Shown one piece after another: positions 28,051 to 37,834 of a stretch of 64,000 nt of DNA. The notes below the pieces were generated by a model. That model searched no databases, was not told the origin of the DNA, and saw only the letters and a list, made by a program, of their open reading frames with translations. Within the stretch, counting starts at the first letter, position 1, and each line of letters opens with the position of its first letter. Position numbers and translations under genes: made by a program. The DNA comes from Brasilonema sennae CENA114 (lineage in GTDB: Bacteria > Cyanobacteriota > Cyanobacteriia > Cyanobacteriales > Nostocaceae). Location of the stretch: assembly GCF_006968745.1 (NCBI RefSeq), contig NZ_CP030118.1:3050654-3114653 (forward strand), in the 5' to 3' direction.

Positions 28051-29274
28051 TTAGCCATTCACAACTCTCAATTTTTTAGAAGTATGCAGCAAACCAAACA
28101 CAACAACTGTGATGATAATAAGAACTACACTTGCATAAAAGACTCCTTGTATTCCCCAAGCACCGTAAGCAAGACCTGCGAATAAAGGACCTAATGCTCT
28201 TCCTAGTGATTGAACTGTAACATTGAGTGCCATAAATCCAGCGCGGTAACCTTCTGGGGCAATTCCTGCTAACGTTGCTTGCAGAGGTGGAAAAATCAAG
28301 GCTACAGAAACACCAAATATAACAGAAGGAATGATTAGCAACCAAGCGTTATTAATAGCAGGCATAATCAGGAGTGACAAACCACAGAGAAGAAAACCTA
28401 ACATGATTAACTTTTTTTCTGAAAACTGATTTGCCAAAAATCCCACTTGGGAAGCAACAAAGGAAAAAACGAGTGACTGACAGCAAATGATAATACCAAT
28501 TTCTACTCCGGAAGCGCCTAATTGAGTTCCAGCAAGGATCGGGACATAGGTATAGAAAGTTCCTAACTCAATGACGAAGAGGGAAAAAACCGCAAACAGT
28601 AGCGCAAACACTTGAGGATTTTTGATATTGTTAAAGGTATTTTTGATATAGTTGCTGAAATTCAAATTTCCAGTGCTTTTTTGCTTGGTTGGTACTTTCA
28701 GATTCTTAGAAATCAACAGTGCAACAGGGAAGGCTAAGATTGATAGTAAAAACGGATATCGCCAACTTAACTCTCCTAATACGCCACCAATCAGAGGATA
28801 AATTGTAGCTGCAACCCCAATCATTGCGGAGTTAAAACCCATCGCAGTAGTGAGCATTTTACCGCTATATAAATCACTGATGAGAGTGAGTTCTAAGGAC
28901 TCTAAGCTAGCAGCACCTACACCAGTTAAAAAGCGCCACTCTAGTAAGCTGTGAAAATTATTAGCGATCGCACACAATATTCCACCAACTCCAAACAATA
29001 ACAAAGAAGGAATAAGAACTTTCTTTCTACCAATACGGTCTGCTAATGCTCCAAAAATCAAAGTTCCAACTGTCGTCGGCATCAAAAAAGTTGTCATGAT
29101 CAATCCAACTTCTTGCGTTGGAATATTGAGAGATTTAGCAATGTTTGGCATGATTGGATTAATACCAACCACTCCACTTATTGCTACTAACGATATAGAA
29201 ACAATCAGTAAAAGATTAGCATCAATTTGTATGCTCTTAGCATTACTGTCAATTCTACTGAGTGATGAAGTCAT
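28051..29274 (-). CDS. MFS transporter (drug efflux type)
   Basis: A 407-aa protein with about 12 membrane segments and the MFS motif A variant FGALADRIGRKKVLIPSLL between helices 2 and 3. It resembles Bcr/CflA or DHA-type exporters. It has AAGGAG before the ATG. Its N-terminal two-thirds resembles the second MFS of this locus (42528): both have FGaLADrlGRKkVLIPSLLvFg, then GVGAASLEsLeLTLlSDLY and FNsAmIGv. It lacks the FHA tail. It faces the oxidase gene across a 467-bp shared promoter region and could export the pathway product. Confidence 0.88.
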   Translation of the reverse strand: MTSSLSRIDSNAKSIQIDANLLLIVSISLVAISGVVGINPIMPNIAKSLNIPTQEVGLIMTTFLMPTTVGTLIFGALADRIGRKKVLIPSLLLFGVGGILCAIANNFHSLLEWRFLTGVGAASLESLELTLISDLYSGKMLTTAMGFNSAMIGVAATIYPLIGGVLGELSWRYPFLLSILAFPVALLISKNLKVPTKQKSTGNLNFSNYIKNTFNNIKNPQVFALLFAVFSLFVIELGTFYTYVPILAGTQLGASGVEIGIIICCQSLVFSFVASQVGFLANQFSEKKLIMLGFLLCGLSLLIMPAINNAWLLIIPSVIFGVSVALIFPPLQATLAGIAPEGYRAGFMALNVTVQSLGRALGPLFAGLAYGAWGIQGVFYASVVLIIITVVVFGLLHTSKKLRVVNG

Positions 29275-29741
29275 ATTCTTATCTCCTTATTTTTTTTACT
29301 TACTTTGGACTAAGCTTTGATTGATTAACTATGAGTTCATTACCAGCAGAAAATGATGATTATGCAGCACCAACTCAGAACAAACACATTTTTTTTCTAA
29401 AGTGGTAGGCGCGTTGCGGTTCAATGACCTCACCAGGTGCTGTTTCGCTGAATTCGGTCGTTCCAAATGAAAAAGAAAATTTTTTTTAATCAGCGAATTT
29501 GAGCGTAAGCGCAAAGCGCACTCGCGAGTGGAGAGGTGTCCCCGAGGGCGCAGTGAGATTATCTATAGTATCAAGTTCGCTTAATCGCTTATAAAGCGCG
29601 CATTAACCGTGTTAAGCGTTAAGCGTTCCCTATTCCCCAAGTGAAGATGCTTCCTGATAAGTTCACACATCAAGTGCATAAAAAAAGTTTATGACCAGTA
29701 TAAAACTTTTAAATCAATTTATTTACTGGAGGAACCGGAAC
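29275..29741. other. Divergent promoter region between MFS and oxidase genes
   Basis: About 467 bp. It contains a minus-strand CTGCATAAT site (29355-29376), a GC-rich repeat-like stretch around 29509-29555 (GCGTAAGCGCAAAGCGCACT and following), the shared block at 29659-29682, and GGAGG before the oxidase ATG at 29742. Confidence 0.4.
29659..29682 (+). promoter_or_regulatory. Shared upstream block before the oxidase
   Basis: AAGTTCACACA-TCAA-GTGCATAAA, the same two half-blocks as before the DAHP synthase (17869-17891). It lies about 60 bp upstream of the oxidase start. Confidence 0.45.
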
Positions 29742-31295
29742 ATGGATACCACAACAATGCTCGATATGTGCAAATTGGCAAACTTCCCTGAAAGTAAGCA
29801 CATCACCATTCTAGGCGCGGGAATTGCTGGCTTAGTTGCAGCCTACGAATTGGAACGTCTAGGTCATCAAGTAGATATTATGGAAGCTAGCCCACGTATC
29901 GGTGGTCGAGTTTGGACTCATCGTTTTGGTAATGAACCTGAGGCACCCTATGCAGAACTGGGAGCAATGCGTATTCCCAGCGAACATAAGTATACACTGC
30001 ACTACGTCTCGCAAATGGGCTTAGATGATAAACTTTGCAAATTTGTCACAGTCTTTGAAGAACAAAACGCCTTCATGAACATCCAAGGAAAAATTTTCCG
30101 GATGAAAGACGCGCCCCGGCTGTTCCAAGAACGTTATCAAGGAATCTATACAGACAATCGTTATAGCGAGAAAACTCAACTCTTTGCTGCATGGCTGAAA
30201 ACCATCATTGATACTATTTCTCCTGGTAACTTGCGTGAAAGTTTGGAACAAGATCTCAAATCACACTTAATGGATGAATTGGAAAGACTGAATTTAGAAC
30301 CTTACTTTAGCGAAGACGGCGAAACTATCGACTTACAGGGATTCATTAAAGATAACCCAAGTTTTCGCGCTCGTTGCAGCAAAGCTTTGGATATGTTTCT
30401 GGGCGACATCTTAGTTGAAACCAGTCACGATTTATTACAACTCAAAGGCGGAATGGATCAACTCATCCAGCGTCTGGTATCATCCATCAAAGCTAATATT
30501 CAGTGCAACCAACAAGTAGTAGGACTGCGCGTACGTCAAGAGCACGTAGAAGTGGATTACTTGGTAAATGGACAGTTGCATACTCGTCACTGCGACTATG
30601 TGTTGTGCACCATTCCCTTCTCAGTCTTGCGGAAAATAGAGTTGAGCGGATTTGACGACAGAAAACTCGAATCAATCCACAATACTATATATTGTCCAGC
30701 AACCAAGGTTGCATTTCACACACAACAAGCTTTTTGGGAAAAACAAGGTATCAAGGGTGGTGCATCCTTCAGCGGTGATGGCGTTCGTCAAACATACTAT
30801 CCTTCTGTGAAATTCAACCCCGAACGTGGTAGTACGATGCTTGCAAGTTATACTATCGGGGACGATGCACAACGCTTGGGAATGATGTCTGGACAAGAAC
30901 GTCACGCTTACGTCAAGAACGTTGTTAGCAAAGTTCACCCAGAACTTCAAACTCCTGGTATGGTCTTAGATGTAGCTTCTATTGCCTGGGGTAATTACGA
31001 GTGGAGTGCTGGTGGATGCACTGTTCATTGGAGTGATGATATGTCTGATGAGTCTAACTATACTATCAGTTACTTAGAAGCTGCCAGACCGCAAAACACT
31101 CTCTTCTTTGCTGGCGAACATTGTTCTAAATATCCTGCTTGGCTTCAGGGTTCTATTGAGTCTGCACTTGAAGCTTTGTACGATATTATTTCTCACCGAC
31201 AGCTAAAGAAAAGCACAACACAACACCCCGTTACCAAGAAGACAAATGTCAAGACTCTACAAAACAATCAACATCTGGAATATCCCGCAGCTTAA
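29742..31295 (+). CDS. Flavin L-amino-acid (probably L-tryptophan) oxidase
   Basis: The ATG at 29742 has GGAGG eight bases upstream and is preferred over 29691. The 517-aa protein is a flavin monoamine oxidase: FAD-binding ITILGAGIAGLVAAYELERL, then EASPRIGGRVWTHRF, and the C-terminal FFAGEHCSKYPAWLQGSIES. Together with the next gene it matches the RebO-RebD, StaO-StaD and VioA-VioB pairs, where the oxidase turns L-tryptophan into the indole-3-pyruvate imine that the partner dimerises. The upstream tryptophan genes support tryptophan as substrate, but phenylalanine or tyrosine cannot be excluded by sequence. Confidence 0.85.
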   Translation: MDTTTMLDMCKLANFPESKHITILGAGIAGLVAAYELERLGHQVDIMEASPRIGGRVWTHRFGNEPEAPYAELGAMRIPSEHKYTLHYVSQMGLDDKLCKFVTVFEEQNAFMNIQGKIFRMKDAPRLFQERYQGIYTDNRYSEKTQLFAAWLKTIIDTISPGNLRESLEQDLKSHLMDELERLNLEPYFSEDGETIDLQGFIKDNPSFRARCSKALDMFLGDILVETSHDLLQLKGGMDQLIQRLVSSIKANIQCNQQVVGLRVRQEHVEVDYLVNGQLHTRHCDYVLCTIPFSVLRKIELSGFDDRKLESIHNTIYCPATKVAFHTQQAFWEKQGIKGGASFSGDGVRQTYYPSVKFNPERGSTMLASYTIGDDAQRLGMMSGQERHAYVKNVVSKVHPELQTPGMVLDVASIAWGNYEWSAGGCTVHWSDDMSDESNYTISYLEAARPQNTLFFAGEHCSKYPAWLQGSIESALEALYDIISHRQLKKSTTQHPVTKKTNVKTLQNNQHLEYPAA

Positions 31296-31429
31296 TCATC
31301 TCGACTCGCCCCCTCAACAGGTTTGGATGGGGGCACTTAACAATTCAAAATTCAAAAATAAAGAATTGTAAATCTTGAAAATAATTTAAGAAATGTCACA
31401 AAATCTATAGATTTTATAGCTTTTGAGTC

Positions 31430-31531
31430 AGGACTTAGGCAAAGAAACCCGGTTTTTACCAAAAATCGTCTGTTTCGCAACCAAAGACGAACGAAGAAAC
31501 CCGGTTTAACAGCAGATGGTGCGTAAGTCCT
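31430..31531. repeat. MITE-like palindromic element, about 100 bp
   Basis: Ends are AGGACTTAGGCA and TGCGTAAGTCCT (imperfect inverted), with two internal direct copies of GAAACCCGGTTT. This type of GGACTTA-ended repeat is common in filamentous cyanobacteria. Confidence 0.6.
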
Positions 31532-31642
31532 ATGAGTTCTGGACGAGCTTACCCTGCTTGATCAAACAATCAAGCGCTCATCATACCTGCTTTTTTCTCT
31601 TCTTGGCTGCTTCGTCCCCGTGCATCACCTACGCATCCTTTA

Positions 31643-31668
31643 AATCTGTGACTGCATAAGTTGAATTC
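31643..31668 (+). promoter_or_regulatory. Shared TGCATAAGT element, synthase gene
   Basis: AATCTGTGACTGCATAAGTT-GAATTC, about 500 bp upstream of the chromopyrrolate-synthase-like gene. The 9-mer core is the same as before the lipoxygenase and trpEG. Confidence 0.4.
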
Positions 31669-32170
31669 ACTCAACTCTATATACTTCTAGTGACTTTCTG
31701 GCTATCAACCCTGACTCGTTCAAGGAGCGCTATTTATGAAGAAAAACAAAAGAAAACACGATAGTAGTATTTGAAACAACCACAATATATTAGGGAGCAC
31801 AATAAAAATGTATCTACAATAATACCTAAAAGTAAATATGAGAGTGAGTTAATTTATGTATGAAAAATAACAGAAAACATGCTTATCAAGAAAACTAATA
31901 CTTCACAAGCTTGCTGTCAATGATGTGTTTTTGTAACATAAATCTGGGCTGAAAGCTTTGCAGATAGGCTGAATTTTTACGAAAATCTCACATTATATTC
32001 CATTTGCAACAGAAATCAGCATTGTTCGAGAAAACAAAATCTTTGTTTCTTTCAAGTCCGATAACGGACAAACTTCCTGACTTTCCAAATGTACATGATG
32101 ATTCAGTAAAGTGTTTTTTGTTTCCTAACTTCGTCTTTTTTATCCAAAGTCCTAAAAGTGGTTTTTTAAA

Positions 32171-35100
32171 ATGAGTATTTTAGATTTTCCCCGCCTACAC
32201 TTACTCGGTTTTGCCCGCATCCACGCCCCCACAGGACATAAAAATGGTCTCGTAGATGTCAGTAGCAACACCTGCTACATGAATGGTAAGCCCTTTGATG
32301 ACCACCGTGGGGCGTCCGAGTACCACGAATACCTTCAAAATTTGGGACCTCGGTTTAACCAGCAAGGAGAATTGGATGAAAATGGTCCCTTCAGTATGGC
32401 GATGGGATGGGATTTTGGCGGTAACGGTCACTTTTCCATCGAAGCACAAATTGTTAGCACACAACGTGAGTTTGGACAGATTGACCAACGTGATCCAATA
32501 GTAGGACGCAGTGTTGATTTATGGGGTCACCATAACGACTACGTCAAAACAAGTTTCAATCGCGCCCGCTTTTTTGAGTCCGATCCAGCTTCCAACTGGA
32601 CAAACACAATCATGTTGGGACACTTGACTTTCGGACGCCTTGGTGCTTCCAACGAAGTTCCATATATGGTTTCTGCACCAATTTCTGGGATGCAGTTAGC
32701 CCGTTGGCAAAATTTCGATCATATCCGCGAATTACCTGAACACTGCCTCAACAGCGAGTTTAAACGAGCAGCAGTTTATCAATTTACTATCCCCAAAGAT
32801 GCTAAAGATTTCCTCTGGGGTGAAGAAGTCGCCCAGTCACCAACTGTATCTTTACTGCGGGAAGCAATGAATCGTGACGATGTGTTGGGACTGGTGGTGC
32901 AATTGGGCATTAGTAATATGTCTGCACCAGTGCAACCCGACTTACCAACGTTCTGGGAACTGCACGGAACTATTGGTTTGTGGTGTAAAGACGAACTCAG
33001 CACTTATCCTCACGGACGGTTACTCACTCCTCGACGTGCTGCTGAGTCGGAAACCAAATCAGCACAAATGTCTAACCTCACGCTGCAAGTGACTCCCCAA
33101 GGTGTGAGTTTAAATATGGTCACAGCCGTACCTTGTGTCGGACGCGCCCCTAAACCAGGACCCGGACCAACTCATGGGATTGGTCCCAAACTCGACCTCG
33201 GTGATTTGGAAGTACGTACTGTTGATAGCAAACGGCTGATAGCACGGATTCCTAAAGAAGAATATCAACGGGAAGCGCATCAACTTAAAAGTGGAATTGT
33301 AGATGTTCCACTAGTAGAAGAATTTGAGAATCTGCGCGACGAGATAGAACAGCAAGGTCTGTGTATCATCCAGACAGCAGCTAACGGACAACAGCAAATT
33401 CTTGTTAAAGAAGAAGAAATCAATCTTCAGGTAGATGACGCGTCTTTATTTTTAGAACATCCCAACTGGAAACTGGGTGAAGACCATGCAGTTGAGTTAG
33501 AAGTACGGTCTTTTGTCCGGGGACGCCCGACTCAAGTTGAGTCTGTCTACCTGCGTCAGTTCTACAACCCAAGAGCATTCCCCCAGCTACGTTACGAATT
33601 TGAAAGTAACCCTTCGACTGCGCTCAGGGTGAACCCTACCAACGTAGATAAGACTTTCCACTTTCCCCGTAACTCTGAAATGGAAATTGTTCATTTCAAG
33701 CCAGGGTTGCGGAATTCTGAGGGAGAATTTACCCCCACATGTGCAATTTCCACCAATCACGAGGGGCGTGCTTGGGTAACTCTGCGCGGTGGTAGATCGG
33801 GAACAACACGGGTGCTGTTATCTGCTCACCCTGATGATTTACCTTGTGACCCTCATAACTTAGATGAAGCGGAAATTGCTTACGATAATGATGATCAACT
33901 TGGCTTTTGGTCTGGTGCTGGTTTCTTTGCCGTGCGAGTGCTAAGTGATGACTGGCACTTGGATGAAATTCCGAATGAAGCTGTAGATTTTAACTTAATC
34001 TACGAACATGTTCTAGCTTTCTACGAGTTAAGTTTCTCGTTCATGAAAGTGGATGTTTTTAGTCTCGCTGACCAATGCAAGGTAGAAACCTATGCACGTC
34101 TGATGTGGCAGATGTCTGACCCCCGCAACAAATATAAGACTTACTATATGCCGCCAACGCGGGATATGTCCCAAGCTAAGTCGATGCTTCTGCTGAAGTT
34201 TCTGCAAAATCAGCAGCGAGTCGGCTATGTTCCGCCTGCAACTCCAGAACCAAAGCGTAGCCAACGCACACTCCAGACACGCGAGGAGTTAGTAAGTGCC
34301 TTGAAACAGGCGGCGGAGTTGGAAGTTGCTGTGATGTTGCAATACATTTATGCAGGATACTCTGTTCCTAACTACGTCACAGGTGAGGAATACGTACGTC
34401 GAGGTTTGTGGACTCCCGAACAGTTACATTTAGCTTGTGGCGACGGGAAAGAAGTCCGAAGTTATGGGATGCGGGGTGTACTGCTGGAAGTCTCCCGCGA
34501 GGAAATGATTCACTTTTTGATGGTAAATAATATATTGATGGCAATTGGGGAACCGTTCTATCCAGCAGTCCCCAACTTCAGAGAACTTAACGGACGCTTT
34601 CCCATTGATGTAGACTTTGCCCTAGAACCATTGAACGCTACCTCCCTACAACGTTTTATGCGTTTGGAGATGCCCGACTTTTTGGAAGAAAACCTAAACG
34701 ACAAGTCTGGAGGAGGGGATCCGACAGTTCACCGCCTACATGGTTATGGTTCTTTAAGCGAACTGTATCACCAGATTCGGGAAGGGCTGAAGAATATTCC
34801 AGATTTATTCATGGTCAAAAAGGGTCAAGTAGGCGGCGAACATCGTTTATTTATACGCGATGACTTTAACAAAGTTCACCCAGATTACCAGTTTCAGGTA
34901 GACGACCTCAAGAGCGCACTTTTCGCGATCGACCTCATTGTCGAACAAGGAGAAGGATGTCACGCCCAATCACCAAAATTTGAGCGTTCTCACTATCAAC
35001 AATTTCGTCGTCTGGCTGAAGCACTTTCTCATCAACAGGTGAGTGATGGCGAGACGAAAGGCAAAGCCCCGTGGAACCCCTCTTATCCTGGTTTGCGTAA

Positions 35101-35554
35101 TCCCTCCTTAAATTACCGAGATTACAACACTAACGTTGTGACAGTCCCCCAAACCAGAGCAGTCATGGAAATATTTAACGAAAGTTATTTTCTAATGACG
35201 CAACTTATGGTACAACACTTTGGGTTAATGCCCACTGGTAGCCTGCGGCGCTCAAAGCTGATGAATGCTGGTATTGACGTGATGACTGGTATGATGCGTC
35301 CTTTAGGAGAAGTGCTGATGAGTATGCCTTCAGGCAAAAACGGTAAAACAGCCGGACCATCCTTTGAGATAGAATCTCCTAGTTATATCCCGACGCCAGA
35401 AGTGGCACTTCAAATCATTGCCCGTCGATTTGAGCGACTAGGACAGCGATCGCGTGAGTGCGAAGCCATCCCCAACAGCGTCTGCGAAATCTTTGATTTC
35501 TACGCCAAATTCTTTGATGATTTAGCTCGTCATCCCCAGTCGTTGGCTCATTGA
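32171..35554 (+). CDS. Chromopyrrolate synthase-like protein (RebD/StaD/VioB family)
   Basis: A 1127-aa protein beginning MSILDFPRLHLLGFARIHAP then TGHKNGLVDVSSNTC, the opening typical of RebD, StaD and VioB. At about residues 700-790 is the ferritin-like iminophenylpyruvate-dimer-synthase domain (REELVSALKQAAELEVAVML, QYIYAGYS, then SREEMIHFLMVNNILMAIGE). Relatives are haem or iron proteins that couple two indolepyruvate imines, giving chromopyrrolic acid (RebD/StaD) or the imine dimer used by VioE (VioB). It is about 100 residues longer than the characterised members. Around residue 480 a short in-frame segment (PSTALRVN) is encoded by a repeat-like sequence (CCTTCGACTGCGCTCAGGGT). It is the defining gene of the cluster. 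Confidence 0.88.
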   Translation: MSILDFPRLHLLGFARIHAPTGHKNGLVDVSSNTCYMNGKPFDDHRGASEYHEYLQNLGPRFNQQGELDENGPFSMAMGWDFGGNGHFSIEAQIVSTQREFGQIDQRDPIVGRSVDLWGHHNDYVKTSFNRARFFESDPASNWTNTIMLGHLTFGRLGASNEVPYMVSAPISGMQLARWQNFDHIRELPEHCLNSEFKRAAVYQFTIPKDAKDFLWGEEVAQSPTVSLLREAMNRDDVLGLVVQLGISNMSAPVQPDLPTFWELHGTIGLWCKDELSTYPHGRLLTPRRAAESETKSAQMSNLTLQVTPQGVSLNMVTAVPCVGRAPKPGPGPTHGIGPKLDLGDLEVRTVDSKRLIARIPKEEYQREAHQLKSGIVDVPLVEEFENLRDEIEQQGLCIIQTAANGQQQILVKEEEINLQVDDASLFLEHPNWKLGEDHAVELEVRSFVRGRPTQVESVYLRQFYNPRAFPQLRYEFESNPSTALRVNPTNVDKTFHFPRNSEMEIVHFKPGLRNSEGEFTPTCAISTNHEGRAWVTLRGGRSGTTRVLLSAHPDDLPCDPHNLDEAEIAYDNDDQLGFWSGAGFFAVRVLSDDWHLDEIPNEAVDFNLIYEHVLAFYELSFSFMKVDVFSLADQCKVETYARLMWQMSDPRNKYKTYYMPPTRDMSQAKSMLLLKFLQNQQRVGYVPPATPEPKRSQRTLQTREELVSALKQAAELEVAVMLQYIYAGYSVPNYVTGEEYVRRGLWTPEQLHLACGDGKEVRSYGMRGVLLEVSREEMIHFLMVNNILMAIGEPFYPAVPNFRELNGRFPIDVDFALEPLNATSLQRFMRLEMPDFLEENLNDKSGGGDPTVHRLHGYGSLSELYHQIREGLKNIPDLFMVKKGQVGGEHRLFIRDDFNKVHPDYQFQVDDLKSALFAIDLIVEQGEGCHAQSPKFERSHYQQFRRLAEALSHQQVSDGETKGKAPWNPSYPGLRNPSLNYRDYNTNVVTVPQTRAVMEIFNESYFLMTQLMVQHFGLMPTGSLRRSKLMNAGIDVMTGMMRPLGEVLMSMPSGKNGKTAGPSFEIESPSYIPTPEVALQIIARRFERLGQRSRECEAIPNSVCEIFDFYAKFFDDLARHPQSLAH

Positions 35555-35565
35555 GTCAGTGAACA

Positions 35566-35615
35566 GTGAGTCCAGCGCTGCAGGCGGGTTTCCCGCCGTA
35601 GGCGACTGGCGAACC
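35566..35615. repeat. Interspersed repeat, family B
   Basis: GTGAGTCCAGCGCTGCAGGC-GGGTTTCCCGCC-GTAGGCGACTGGCGAACCC, between the synthase and GST genes. Confidence 0.6.
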
Positions 35616-35743
35616 CGAAGGGTGAACAGTTATCAGTTATCGGTTTTCTAATTTTCTTGTCCGCGAGTACAAAAAAAATGCATAAACTCATTTTTCCGAC
35701 GGTATGGATAACTATCAACCGATAACAACTGGGTAACTGAGTC

Positions 35744-36418
35744 ATGAAACTGTACTACGCTCCTGCATCATCTTATTCCCAACGAGTCCTAATCGCCCTG
35801 TACGAGAAGGGAGTTGATTTTACAGCGATTCCGGTAAATCTTTTTGACCCCGAAAGCCGTGAAGAGTATATGCAAATTAACCTTTTTGCCAAGATACCCA
35901 CCTTAGTAACTGACAAAGGAAATGTCATATTTGAGGCTAATATAATCATTGAATACCTTGACCAACGTTTTCCAAATACATCCCGCCTCATTCCTGTTGA
36001 TTCAGAAGAAGCCCTAGAGGTGCGGATGGTGGAACGGATGATTGATGTGTACATTAACAATGGACGGGAGGCGTTGTTTGCTGATACCCAACGTCCGGTT
36101 GAGGAACGAGGCAAAAAAGAGGTTATCAAAGCAAAGCGGTTATTGGAAACAGCGATCGCCATGCTTGATGAAAAACTCGCCACTCGTACCTGGCTGGGAG
36201 GCGAAGAGTTTACAATCGCTGATTGTGCTGCTGCCCCCACCTTCGCTTACCTGCGCATGGTTTACAACTACAAACACTTTCCCAATTTGACAAATTACGT
36301 CAAACGTTTGGAGTCCAGATTATCCGTAGCGCAAGTTTTTAACTCCGGACGTAACCAGATGACACAGATGCTGTCTGAACTGCGCAATCCCCTGCAACTG
36401 GTGCCCTTGGAAAGTTAG
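35744..36418 (+). CDS. Glutathione S-transferase family protein
   Basis: A 224-aa two-domain GST: the thioredoxin-like N-terminus MKLYYAPASSYSQRVLIALY with FAKIPTLVTDKGNVIFEAN and IIEYLD, and a helical C-terminal domain with TWLGGEEFTIADCAAAP. It resembles the SspA/maleylacetoacetate-isomerase-like group. Its position directly after the synthase suggests a pathway role, such as glutathione-dependent tailoring, detoxification or isomerisation; the characterised indolocarbazole and violacein clusters do not have this enzyme. A TGCATAAAC sequence occurs about 60 bp upstream. Confidence 0.85.
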   Translation: MKLYYAPASSYSQRVLIALYEKGVDFTAIPVNLFDPESREEYMQINLFAKIPTLVTDKGNVIFEANIIIEYLDQRFPNTSRLIPVDSEEALEVRMVERMIDVYINNGREALFADTQRPVEERGKKEVIKAKRLLETAIAMLDEKLATRTWLGGEEFTIADCAAAPTFAYLRMVYNYKHFPNLTNYVKRLESRLSVAQVFNSGRNQMTQMLSELRNPLQLVPLES

Positions 36419-36547
36419 AAATCTCTAACTAGCGCAGGAAACTGCAAGCAACATATGAAAAAAACACTCTTTTCCCCGTTTCCTGTTAAGCGTTCCCTAT
36501 TCCCTACTTCTAACCCCTGATTCAAAACTTTTTATTGGAGATAAAAA

Positions 36548-37801
36548 ATGTCTAGTTCAACAATTGAAAGATTAAACCCGTTTATAAAAGAAGTTATCCA
36601 AGATCCCTACACCGTCTATCGTCGCTACAGAGAGGAAGATCCCGTTCATTGGGGAGTATCAGCGAATCCCAAGTTGCCTGGTGCTTGGTACATCTTCCGT
36701 CATGAAGATGTCATGAAAGTTCTCGAAGACCGGAGATTTGGTCGCGAGACTTTGAACGAACGAGAAGATGTTGAAACCACGCCAGTGCCAACAGCATATA
36801 ACGCGTTCTTGGCTCTCGTCAGTAATTGGATAGTCTTCCGGGAACCACCCAATCACACACGACTAAAATCGCTGGCTAGCAAGGCATTCACCCCAAGAAT
36901 TGTTGAAAACATCCGTCCAGCCATCTACGAAATTGCAGACAATCTGTTGGATAAAGTTCAGAACCGTGGTGAGTTGGACTTGGTTGAGGAGTTCGCTTTC
37001 CCTCTGCCAACTAAGGTCGTTGCTATTATGCTAGGTGCTGATCCCGAAGATTTGCCGTTGTTCCGTGAATGGGCACTAGCGATGCAACATGCCAGCGCCT
37101 CTCGTTTGCAACCACCACCAGAAGTCTACCAACGTGCAAACGAGGCTGCTCAATCATTCGTCGATTATTTCACGCCTTTAATCACAGAACGACGTACCAA
37201 TCCACGTGAGGATCTGATTTCAGCTTTAGTTAAAGCTGCTGATGAGGGCGACAAGCTGAGCGACTTTGAAATTGTCGCCACATGCACCCACCTGCTGACA
37301 GCAGGACACGAAACCACAATTAACCTGATTGCCAAGGGTGCACTGGCGTTACTCCAACATCCAGAAGCACTCAAAAAGTTACGCTCTCACCCCGAACTCA
37401 TTCCTGCTGCAATAGAAGAGTTCGTCCGCTACGACACGCCAATCCAGATGGTTACACGCTGGGCTTATGCAGACGTTGAGGTTGGCGGCAAGTTGATTAA
37501 GCGTGGGGATAGCGTAGGAGTGATGCTTGGCTCAGCTAACCGAGATCCTCGCCAATTCAAGAACCCTGATGTTCTGGATATACAGCGTGCAGAAAACAAA
37601 CACAGTGCCTATGGCGGCGGTATCCATTACTGTCTTGGTTCATCGCTAGCTCGTGCTGAAGGTCAAATTGCCATGAATGTCTTGCTCAACCGTTTGCCTG
37701 AGCTTCGTTTGGCAGATGAAAAAATTGAGTGGGCAAACAACATTGTGTTTCATGGTCCTAATCATTTGCACGTTAGTTTTAAAAAACCTGCGATCGCTTA
37801 A
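36548..37801 (+). CDS. Cytochrome P450, first
   Basis: A 417-aa soluble bacterial P450 with GGAGA before its ATG. The oxygen-activation helix reads LLTAGHETTINLIAKGAL, with the usual acid-alcohol pair (E-T). The ExxR helix is contained in IEEFVRYDTPIQMVTRWA, and the haem loop YGGGIHYCLGSSLARAE carries the ligand Cys362. The loop begins Tyr instead of the usual Phe. In staurosporine and rebeccamycin clusters a P450 (StaP/RebP) makes the aryl-aryl bond; which of the two P450s here does this cannot be decided from sequence. Its GST and VOC neighbours are on the same strand. Confidence 0.92.
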   Translation: MSSSTIERLNPFIKEVIQDPYTVYRRYREEDPVHWGVSANPKLPGAWYIFRHEDVMKVLEDRRFGRETLNEREDVETTPVPTAYNAFLALVSNWIVFREPPNHTRLKSLASKAFTPRIVENIRPAIYEIADNLLDKVQNRGELDLVEEFAFPLPTKVVAIMLGADPEDLPLFREWALAMQHASASRLQPPPEVYQRANEAAQSFVDYFTPLITERRTNPREDLISALVKAADEGDKLSDFEIVATCTHLLTAGHETTINLIAKGALALLQHPEALKKLRSHPELIPAAIEEFVRYDTPIQMVTRWAYADVEVGGKLIKRGDSVGVMLGSANRDPRQFKNPDVLDIQRAENKHSAYGGGIHYCLGSSLARAEGQIAMNVLLNRLPELRLADEKIEWANNIVFHGPNHLHVSFKKPAIA

Positions 37802-37834
37802 TTCACAAATTTTAGATTTTAGATCGCCTCTAAA

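Larger units (their letters stand above)
31296..32170. other. Long leader and intergenic region before the synthase
   Basis: About 875 bp. It holds a 100-bp palindromic element (31430-31531), the TGCATAAGT element (31643-31668), and two short basic ORFs: MKKNKRKHDSSI (31736-31774, with AAGGAG eight bases upstream) and MKNNRKHAYQEN (31860-31898). The rest is AT-rich without further genes. Confidence 0.4.

Noticed and set aside
29742..35554. Calling the locus a violacein cluster
   Set aside because: No VioE, VioD or VioC-like genes are seen; the P450s fit indolocarbazole-type chemistry better.
17869..35688. Every TGCATAA heptamer as a regulatory site
   Set aside because: A 7-mer is expected several times by chance in 64 kb and also occurs inside genes; only sites with extended matching context were kept. 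TGCATAAAC before the GST gene was left as a weak match.
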